Shown in pieces: positions 58,178 through 64,000 of a stretch of DNA of 64,000 nt (the first letter of the stretch is position 1; the number at the start of each line of letters is the position of its first letter). The notes below the pieces were generated by a model. That model searched no databases, was not told the origin of the DNA, and saw only the letters and a program-made list of their open reading frames with translations. Location: assembly GCA_903823565.1 (NCBI GenBank), contig CAIJTF010000089.1, positions 1 through 64,000 on the forward strand, written 5' to 3'. This stretch comes from an uncultured Flavobacteriales bacterium (GTDB taxonomy: Bacteria > Bacteroidota > Bacteroidia > Flavobacteriales_D > Crocinitomicaceae). The position numbers were made by a program, and so were the translations under genes.

Positions 58178-61123
58178 TTACATTTTCACAAACGTTACCG
58201 ACTGGCTTTGTTGACCAGACTGCATCTTAATGATATAAATTCCTTCGTTTAAGGTTTCACTGTCAATGGTCAATTCCTGTTTACCTGCCATTAGTTTTTC
58301 TTTTGTGATCTTTTTAACTAAAGCTCCAGAAATAGAATAAACAGAAACCATTACATCTCCCTCTTTTTCTAACTCAAAAGAAAGAGTGGTATTAGTGGAT
58401 GAAGGGTTCGGATAAGTAATCATATCTTTGATAGACGACCCGCTGTTAACGGCTCCGTTATCTCCTACTCCGAGATATGCTCCCGTTTTCCATATACCAC
58501 GGCCGAAGGTTCCAATGTAAATTTCTCCAGGTCGATTGTTCCCTTCTTCAAAGGTTCGCCAACTTTGACGAACTTCAAATACCGGAGTACCTTCAAAACC
58601 AGACGAAGCATTTTCCCATAGACCTCCACCATTTTCCGTGACAAAAACTCCTTCAGAAGTACCAACAACAATAATGTTTGGATCATCCCGATCGATTATC
58701 CCATCGTAACAAGCGGGTTGAGAGCCTGCGATAATGCTTGGCAATGCCGTATACGTAGGTGTTGCCGAAGTGGCATTCAACGATCGTCGATTGGTTCCAT
58801 TAAACCCGGCAAATAGAACGATGTCATCAGCATCGGATGGATTAACCGCTATTCCTTCGTAATTCGTTGTGGTGATTTTCGTAGCAGTGGTGTAGGTCGG
58901 AGTCGTTGCTTGAGCTCCTGTACCAACGTAACCTACCTTGGAAACAAAATTTGCATCGCTGGTGTAAACGCTTCCCAATCCATCAACGCGCCAAACACCG
59001 TTTCCTGCACTAATGAAACAATGTTCTAAATCCTTGGAAAATTCAACATCTACAGAATTGAATAATCCACCACCAATTCCTCGAGCCACACATACCCACT
59101 GCGGGTTTTGTACCGACAAACGAAGGGCATTTCGAGTGCCCCACAATTCACCACCGTTTGCGTTTACGTACACGAGGAACCAAGACTGGAACGGATCAGC
59201 AACGCGTAGGGTATCCCAAGAGACATTGAAAAACATAGTATCAGTACCCATTTCAACCAATTCCCCCGTTACCGCATTTTGACCGTAGTTGATGCCATTC
59301 GCGGTTAGGGCAGGATTGAAAATTAAGGTATCATCAAAATACAATGCATTTGGAGAAGTGTACACAATGGAGTCACCAGAGGAAAGACTAGGTACACGTA
59401 TGGTGGATCCTGCTGCATAGTTTTTAGTAGGAATATACGTTACGGAATCTTTAGAATTTAAATCGTAGTATTCCGACAAAAAGACCTCCGTATGAAACGG
59501 ATGGAAAGCACTTCCATCGGTTCCTGGTGGATCGTAAGAGGAAGGTAAAAGCGGTTCAAAAGTACTCCATGTATTCCCCTTGTCGCCAGACCTTGAAATA
59601 TTATTGTAATAAATCGTAGAGAACATTACCGCTGGATTGAAATACGAGATTTCGCATTCGAAACCATCGCCTCCGCCTACTTGTCTAAATTCTTGATAGG
59701 TTGATAAGGTATGGTTGTTATACAAGGTCCCGTTATCCTGGGTACCCCCCATAACAGCACCGTCTCGGTCAAATGCTATTCCATAGAACTGTGTTACATT
59801 GTATCCACGGTTTGCAACAAACCACGTATTACCATTATCGTTTGAGATACTTACACCTCCATCGTTACCCGCGTAGAATCGATTATTCTGATCCCACTTC
59901 ATTTCATGGTTATCGGCGTGAACGTAGATAGACGCCTGCGGAGCAACCGACCAAAGGGAAATTTTTTGAAATCCACCGGAAGGAGGGTTATTAACCGTTT
60001 GTTTCCATCTCCATATATCAATTCCACCAATCAAAATTTGTTCTGGGTCTGTTGGAACAACAGAAACAATAGAATTGTATGTCCCTTGATCTCGGTAAAT
60101 ATCAAATTCACTTGGAGGTCCTGAAGCACCAACAAACTGTGTCCATGTGGCACCATCGTCATGCGATACATGCATGCTCAACAAATTAGAATTGGTGCGA
60201 ACCGCATAGAGCGAATAGTGGTTCGAACTGTTTTTAATTGGAGAAATAGCAAATTCAATGCGCGGTGCACTGGTAGGAACTAAGTTGTTTGTCGCTGTAC
60301 CGGAACGGTCCGAGAAATTGGCTCCTCCGTCTGTAGAAACATAGGTTTTATTTGCTCCGAAAGCACACAGTACCAATTGGCCGTCTTTTGAAATTTCCAA
60401 AGCCGTGCAAGAACCAGTAGTTACTGGAACGGCAGTCAATGAAGCATCTCCGTTTTTCCATTTTTTCAAACCACCCGTAGTAGCTAACCAAACGAAGTTA
60501 TCGGCATTCGAACTCACAACTTGGGTAGAGCTATTCGTATTTGGAATAGTATTCCATGTCGCACCAAAATCCGCGGTATACCATACGCCATTTCCTCCCC
60601 ACCCTTCTTGATTTGAACCGGTAGCCACGTACAACACACCGTCAGGGGTTTGTGTCATCGAAGAAATATATGGATTCGCACCTGCTGCAAAGTATTCATT
60701 CACACGACTCCACGTGTTTCCTTTGTTGTTGGAAACAAAAAGACCTCCAGAAACGCCACCTGCCCAAACGCGGTTAACATTGGTTCGATCAATTTGAATA
60801 GCCCTGGTTCTACCACCAATATTGTCTGGTCCTTCCTCTGTGAAAGCAATGTTTTTGGAACGTCCTAGTTGGTTTACTTTTTTACGAATTTCCTGTAGTT
60901 TTTCCTCCGAAACAGGCATTCCCGTTGTAACATCAATGTAACGCGCCTTCATCCACTCAAGCGCCTCATCGGCCCCTTTGGTCGCCATGGCCGAATTCAA
61001 ATCTCTAGCGTTTAACTTTTTCGCTTGATACTTTCCGGGAAGTATGGCATTGGATTTCATCAAGGCTACGGTTGAGCAAACCGTCATAACTAAAAGAGAA
61101 CCAACTAAATAAATATTTTTCAT
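58178..61123 (-). CDS. Secreted BNR/sortilin-like repeat protein with T9SS type A tail
   Basis: A 981-residue exported protein with a signal peptide (YLVGSLLVMTVCSTVA). Most of it consists of BNR/sortilin-type beta-propeller repeats with Asp-box pattern (SxDxGxTW), e.g. VSNNKGNTWSRV, STDGGANFSDRS, SHDDGATWTQF, SNDNGNTWFVA, and SGDKGNTWSTF. The end is a T9SS type A sorting domain (MITYPNPSSTNTTLSFELE ... VTFVKM). Export is by the type IX system; binding to sugars or proteins is likely. No peptidase motif seen. A strong terminator follows. Confidence 0.9.
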   Translation of the reverse strand: MKNIYLVGSLLVMTVCSTVALMKSNAILPGKYQAKKLNARDLNSAMATKGADEALEWMKARYIDVTTGMPVSEEKLQEIRKKVNQLGRSKNIAFTEEGPDNIGGRTRAIQIDRTNVNRVWAGGVSGGLFVSNNKGNTWSRVNEYFAAGANPYISSMTQTPDGVLYVATGSNQEGWGGNGVWYTADFGATWNTIPNTNSSTQVVSSNADNFVWLATTGGLKKWKNGDASLTAVPVTTGSCTALEISKDGQLVLCAFGANKTYVSTDGGANFSDRSGTATNNLVPTSAPRIEFAISPIKNSSNHYSLYAVRTNSNLLSMHVSHDDGATWTQFVGASGPPSEFDIYRDQGTYNSIVSVVPTDPEQILIGGIDIWRWKQTVNNPPSGGFQKISLWSVAPQASIYVHADNHEMKWDQNNRFYAGNDGGVSISNDNGNTWFVANRGYNVTQFYGIAFDRDGAVMGGTQDNGTLYNNHTLSTYQEFRQVGGGDGFECEISYFNPAVMFSTIYYNNISRSGDKGNTWSTFEPLLPSSYDPPGTDGSAFHPFHTEVFLSEYYDLNSKDSVTYIPTKNYAAGSTIRVPSLSSGDSIVYTSPNALYFDDTLIFNPALTANGINYGQNAVTGELVEMGTDTMFFNVSWDTLRVADPFQSWFLVYVNANGGELWGTRNALRLSVQNPQWVCVARGIGGGLFNSVDVEFSKDLEHCFISAGNGVWRVDGLGSVYTSDANFVSKVGYVGTGAQATTPTYTTATKITTTNYEGIAVNPSDADDIVLFAGFNGTNRRSLNATSATPTYTALPSIIAGSQPACYDGIIDRDDPNIIVVGTSEGVFVTENGGGLWENASSGFEGTPVFEVRQSWRTFEEGNNRPGEIYIGTFGRGIWKTGAYLGVGDNGAVNSGSSIKDMITYPNPSSTNTTLSFELEKEGDVMVSVYSISGALVKKITKEKLMAGKQELTIDSETLNEGIYIIKMQSGQQSQSVTFVKM

Positions 61124-61216
61124 AGTTGAAAATTAGAATAATTTGGATAATTAGTGCACTAAAATACTAAATTTATGTGATATCAAAACACAGAAAAGAC
61201 AAGAGTGTTTAAGAAA

Positions 61217-62071
61217 TTATAAAATATGTTTTTCGGCATGGTAGGAGGAGCGTACCAAGGGCCCGCTTTCAACGTGTCTAAAGCCCATTTGCAAGCCTAT
61301 TTCTCTGTAATAGTCGAACGTTTCCGGAGTGACAAATTCAGCGATTGGAAGATGCTCCTTGGTGGGTTGAAGGTATTGTCCCAACGTAACGATATCCACC
61401 TTCACACTGCGCAGGTCCGTTAGTGTTTCCACGACTTCTTCCTTGGTTTCTCCTAGACCGAGCATGATGCCGGACTTGGTTTTCATTCCTCCTTTTTTTA
61501 ACCTAAAAAGTAATTCCAAGGAACGATCATATTTAGCTTGAATCCTAACTTGTTTCGTCAAGCGTCTAACCGTTTCTAAATTGTGTGAAACGACCTCTGG
61601 TGCCACATCGATAATTTTCTGCAAATTATCCCAATTACCAGCAAAATCAGGAATTAATGTTTCCAGCGTGGTTCCGGGAGACTGATGCCTTATGGCTTTA
61701 ATCGTCTGCACCCAAATTTCCGCGCCTCCATCCTTTAAATCGTCTCTATCCACCGAAGTGATAACCGCATGTTTAATTTGCATGGTTTTGACACTGTGTG
61801 CGACTTTGCCTGGTTCAAACGGATCTGCCTCCGCCGGTTTTCCTGTCTTTACCCCACAAAATCCACACGAACGGGTACATACATTACCTAAAATCATGAA
61901 CGTAGCCGTTCCTTCCCCCCAACACTCCCCCATGTTCGGACAACTGCCGCTTTCACAGATGGTGTGGAGCTTATGCTCGTCCACTAGTCCTCGAACTTTT
62001 TTATACTTCTCACCAACGGGGAGTTTAACTCGTAACCAATTGGGTTTTTTTATCCGTGATTCATTCTCCAT
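61217..62071 (-). CDS. lipA: Lipoyl synthase
   Basis: A 284-residue radical SAM enzyme that inserts sulfur into octanoyl groups to make lipoate. Two cluster motifs are present: the auxiliary [12 protein letters not shown] (CxxxxCxxxxxC) and the radical [11 protein letters not shown]. The C-terminal conserved Ser is in [10 protein letters not shown]. The start at 62071 matches the family N-terminus ([10 protein letters not shown]) and lies after the promoter region; a longer frame to 62209 is rejected. It supports the E2 enzyme at 34.6 kb. Confidence 0.96.
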   Translation of the reverse strand: MENESRIKKPNWLRVKLPVGEKYKKVRGLVDEHKLHTICESGSCPNMGECWGEGTATFMILGNVCTRSCGFCGVKTGKPAEADPFEPGKVAHSVKTMQIKHAVITSVDRDDLKDGGAEIWVQTIKAIRHQSPGTTLETLIPDFAGNWDNLQKIIDVAPEVVSHNLETVRRLTKQVRIQAKYDRSLELLFRLKKGGMKTKSGIMLGLGETKEEVVETLTDLRSVKVDIVTLGQYLQPTKEHLPIAEFVTPETFDYYREIGLQMGFRHVESGPLVRSSYHAEKHIL

Positions 62072-62078
62072 GGCCTTG

Positions 62079-62086
62079 CAAATTTC
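62079..62086 (-). promoter_or_regulatory. Weak -7 element GAAATTTG for lipA
   Basis: Minus strand, one base off TAnnTTTG, 7 nt before the lipA ATG. Confidence 0.35.
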
Positions 62087-62122
62087 GGTAAAATAAATAG
62101 AAAACAACGGAGAATGCCATTC

Positions 62123-62136
62123 GGTTTTATAAAACC
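62123..62136. promoter_or_regulatory. Palindrome between lipA and osmC-like gene
   Basis: GGTTTTATAAAACC is a perfect 14-bp palindrome 12 nt upstream of the osmC -7 element and about 50 nt upstream of lipA. Could be an operator for a dimeric regulator or a shared AT-rich region. Confidence 0.45.
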
Positions 62137-62148
62137 ATAAATCTATGG

Positions 62149-62156
62149 TACCTTTG
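62149..62156 (+). promoter_or_regulatory. -7 promoter element TACCTTTG for OsmC gene
   Basis: Exact TAnnTTTG, 6 nt before the ATG at 62163 (another ATG at 62157 directly follows). Confidence 0.65.
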
Positions 62157-62162
62157 ATGGCT

Positions 62163-62558
62163 ATGACGGCCCATGTACGATACCTTGGAAATTTACAAAC
62201 TACCTGCACTCATGCTTCTGGAGAGGTAATTCAAACCGATGCCCCAATCGATAACCACGGGGAGGGTCGCTATTTTTCACCCACCGATTTGATGGCAACC
62301 TCGCTCGCTTCTTGTTTTCTCACAATAGTTGGAATTTATTGCCGAGAACAGGGGATTAGTTTTCATGGAGCCGCTATCGATGTTACAAAAATAATGGCCT
62401 CCAATCCAAGAAGAATTGCTGAAATCAAACTAGCGATTGATTTGAGTGAGAACCATTGGGATGCGGCTACTCAAAAAAAAGTAATTGCAGCGGGTAAAGC
62501 ATGCCCAGTAGCGGCCACCTTAAAAGATCAAGTAAAGATTGACTACCAATTCGTATGA
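62163..62558 (+). CDS. OsmC family peroxiredoxin-like protein
   Basis: A 131-residue OsmC/Ohr-family protein, which reduces organic hydroperoxides or related compounds. Two conserved Cys are present: in [14 protein letters not shown] and in [12 protein letters not shown], together with [14 protein letters not shown] start at 62163; the in-frame ATG at 62145 precedes the promoter, and 62157 is also possible. The RlmB gene overlaps its end by 4 nt. Confidence 0.9.
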   Translation: MTAHVRYLGNLQTTCTHASGEVIQTDAPIDNHGEGRYFSPTDLMATSLASCFLTIVGIYCREQGISFHGAAIDVTKIMASNPRRIAEIKLAIDLSENHWDAATQKKVIAAGKACPVAATLKDQVKIDYQFV

Positions 62559-63331
62559 ATCAAAAGACCACACCCTCTTACACTAGAAAGGAGAAACCCG
62601 ACATTATATACGGATTACACAGCGTTCGTGAAGCCGTTGAAGCAAAGCGAGAGATAAATAAAATCTTAATACAAAAAGGAATTTCCAAGGAAGGTTTTGA
62701 TGAAATCCGTGGATTTTTAGCTGGAAACGAATACGTTATTCAATATGTCCCAACCGAGAAATTAAACCAATTAACCTCGGGTAACCATCAGGGCATTATT
62801 GCTTTTGTTTCCCCTATTGAATATCAATCGATAGAACCGTATGCCGAGCAGCTTTTAGCGGAGGGTAAAAAACCGTTCATTCTTGCGTTGGACCGCATTA
62901 CCGATGTTCGGAATTTTGGTGCCATCGCTAGAACTGCAGAATGTTTAGGGGTCGATGCAATTCTGATTCCTTCCAAAGGATCTGCCTTAGTTACATCGGA
63001 TGCCTTAAAGGCTTCTTCCGGTGCGTTGAATCGTTTGGTTGTTTGCAAAACTGACCATTTTAAAAATAGCCTCTTCCATTTGCAACAGCTTGGTATTCGT
63101 TTAGTGGCCGTGACGGAAAAGACCAAGGTAGCTATCGACGGAGCCAATTTACGGGGTCCAGTTGTATTTATTATGGGATCTGAAGAAGACGGGATAACCC
63201 AAGACTTAATTAATCTTGCCGATTTAAGGGTACAAATTCCAATGGCAGGAGAAACGGGATCCCTCAATGTGGGTGTTGCGACAGGAATTGCCCTTTTCGA
63301 AAAGGTGAGGCAAGAAAAGGACCGATTATGA
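62555..63331 (+). CDS. rlmB: 23S rRNA (guanosine-2'-O)-methyltransferase RlmB-like
   Basis: A 258-residue TrmH/SpoU-family 2'-O-methyltransferase. SPOUT motifs: NFGAIARTAECLGVDAILIP (motif 1), VFIMGSEEDGI (motif 2) and IPMAGETGSLNVGVATGIAL (motif 3) forming the trefoil-knot SAM site. The N-terminal substrate-binding part (IIYGLHSVREAVEA) is of RlmB type, which methylates G2251 of 23S rRNA. It overlaps the OsmC gene by 4 nt and the convergent HAD gene by 6 nt. Confidence 0.92.
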   Translation: MNQKTTPSYTRKEKPDIIYGLHSVREAVEAKREINKILIQKGISKEGFDEIRGFLAGNEYVIQYVPTEKLNQLTSGNHQGIIAFVSPIEYQSIEPYAEQLLAEGKKPFILALDRITDVRNFGAIARTAECLGVDAILIPSKGSALVTSDALKASSGALNRLVVCKTDHFKNSLFHLQQLGIRLVAVTEKTKVAIDGANLRGPVVFIMGSEEDGITQDLINLADLRVQIPMAGETGSLNVGVATGIALFEKVRQEKDRL

Positions 63332-64000
63332 TCGGAGCAATTTCAAGGCTAACCAAGGCAATTCTCGCAGGCAATTAATTTGATTTTCCACCTTTGATTT
63401 TTGAGGCTTTGGCGATGGATTATACCATACGGCCTGCATTCCAGAGCGAATTGCACCGATAATATCCGTCCGATAATCATCTCCGACCATTATTGCGTTC
63501 GTTGCGCTTGCTTTTGCGCAATCCAAAGCATGCTTAAAAATTCGAGGGTTCGGCTTATTTACCCCTATCGCCTCGCTGCAGATTACTTCTTTAAAATAGG
63601 AACGAATGCCACAATTTTCTAATTTAATCTCTTGAATTTCGGAAAAACCATTCGTGATCACATGAAGGGAGAAACCATGGCCTACTAACTCATCTAATAC
63701 CTCATGCGTGTGTGGGATTAGGTTGGTTTTTTTGGGTGAAAGGGATACATACCCATCACCGAATAAGGTTACTAATTCCTCGTTGATTAGACCAATCCGC
63801 TGAAAAGATTTCCTGAACCTTTCGTATCGCAAACGCTCTTTATCCATTTTCCCGATGGAATAGCGATGCCATAAGTCTTGATTAACGCGTTTGTAGTGCT
63901 TATGGAAATTATCAAAAGTAGTATCATTGAAGGATACAGCATGGGCATTGAAAAGCTCCAACAGGGCTTGTTCTGAGTTCCGATCAAAATCCCACAATGT
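63326..64000 (-). CDS. YjjG-like HAD-family nucleotidase (cut by window edge)
   Basis: A HAD hydrolase of the YjjG non-canonical pyrimidine nucleotidase type. The frame is open to the right edge; the first visible residues TLWDFDRNSEQALLEL follow the expected N-terminal DxD motif (FFDLDHT), which lies outside the window, so the TTG at 63997 is a Leu codon and not a start. Visible later: HVITNGFSEIQ (motif II), the Lys in GVNKPNPRIF (motif III) and MVGDDYRTDIIGA (motif IV). It clears unusual nucleotides. About 224 residues visible. Confidence 0.9.
   Translation of the reverse strand, partial: TLWDFDRNSEQALLELFNAHAVSFNDTTFDNFHKHYKRVNQDLWHRYSIGKMDKERLRYERFRKSFQRIGLINEELVTLFGDGYVSLSPKKTNLIPHTHEVLDELVGHGFSLHVITNGFSEIQEIKLENCGIRSYFKEVICSEAIGVNKPNPRIFKHALDCAKASATNAIMVGDDYRTDIIGAIRSGMQAVWYNPSPKPQKSKVENQINCLRELPWLALKLLRS

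Noticed and set aside
62072-62209. N-terminal extension of lipA
   Set aside because: It would overlap the OsmC start and palindrome; the family N-terminus begins near [10 protein letters not shown].
1-64000. tRNA, rRNA, CRISPR array, insertion sequence or prophage
   Set aside because: I looked in all gaps above 60 nt; none shows a cloverleaf, direct-repeat array, transposase or terminal inverted repeats.

Overview
The window looks like chromosomal DNA of a Bacteroidota bacterium, most likely in or near the Flavobacteriales (Crocinitomicaceae/Fluviicola-like; this placement is inferred from gene content, not from a search). The signs are: Bacteroidetes-type promoters with the -7 element TAnnTTTG before many genes and no usual -35/-10 boxes; two secreted proteins with C-terminal type IX secretion (T9SS) sorting tails; a TonB-dependent receptor with a CarboxypepD-like N-terminus; an OmpA-family protein with PorE-like layout; ECF-type sigma/anti-sigma pairs; a short archaeal/eukaryotic-type ProRS; a Bacteroidetes-type FabI and RocD. 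Coding density is very high, and I see no tRNA, rRNA, CRISPR array, prophage or insertion sequence. Both edges cut genes (left: a small secreted protein; right: a YjjG-like HAD phosphatase).

Layout. 1-3.1 kb: minus-strand operon of a radical SAM protein, a large lipoprotein and a truncated secreted protein. 3.2-6.6 kb: Smr protein, ferredoxin, LuxC-like acyl-CoA reductase, Map, a membrane protein. 6.7-11.9 kb: minus-strand DUF2461, S9 peptidase, SRPBCC and GT39 genes, then a DUF1566-like protein. 12.0-13.1 kb: rpsF-rpsR-rplI with a clear terminator. 13.2-14.0 kb: a membrane thioredoxin-like protein and a small lipoprotein. 14.05-17.05 kb: a four-gene chain (hydrolase, CDP-alcohol phosphatidyltransferase, CdsA, PlsC) joined by start/stop overlaps, resembling E. 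coli ynbA/ynbB and probably making or remodelling an uncharacterised phospholipid. 17.2-28.4 kb: fabI, DUF2490, rocD-phosphohexomutase, ZIP transporter, a lipoprotein, proS-trmN6-like, DUF983, Crp-like regulator, prfC, ndk. 28.4-32.5 kb: lipoprotein, TonB receptor, PabA/TrpG amidotransferase, RidA. 32.5-39.7 kb: GT2 fusion, 2-oxoacid dehydrogenase E2, PorE-like protein, DEDDh exonuclease, FAH-family enzyme. 39.6-45.3 kb: divergent secreted FG-GAP and SGNH proteins, DUF4301, methyltransferase. 45.3-47.8 kb and 50.4-52.2 kb: two ECF-type sigma operons flanking a beta-helix lipoprotein and Mdh. 52.3-57.4 kb: mutL, two rhomboids, an EEP hydrolase and a glutamine amidotransferase in one operon. 57.4-64 kb: FNR-like regulator, large BNR/sortilin-like T9SS cargo, lipA, OsmC, RlmB, YjjG-like phosphatase.

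Most genes are housekeeping or envelope genes. The points most worth a second look are: the Ynb-like lipid chain; a group of genes whose start codon lies only 4-8 nt after the -7 element (probable leaderless mRNAs); five convergent gene pairs that share their stop codons in exactly 4 nt; a three-copy inverted-repeat word in one convergent intergenic gap; intrinsic terminators that abut the next start codon; and an anti-sigma-like membrane protein ending in what resembles a T9SS/gliding C-terminal domain. I did not find an obvious defence, toxin-antitoxin or biosynthetic island. All family calls are from motif recognition by eye.
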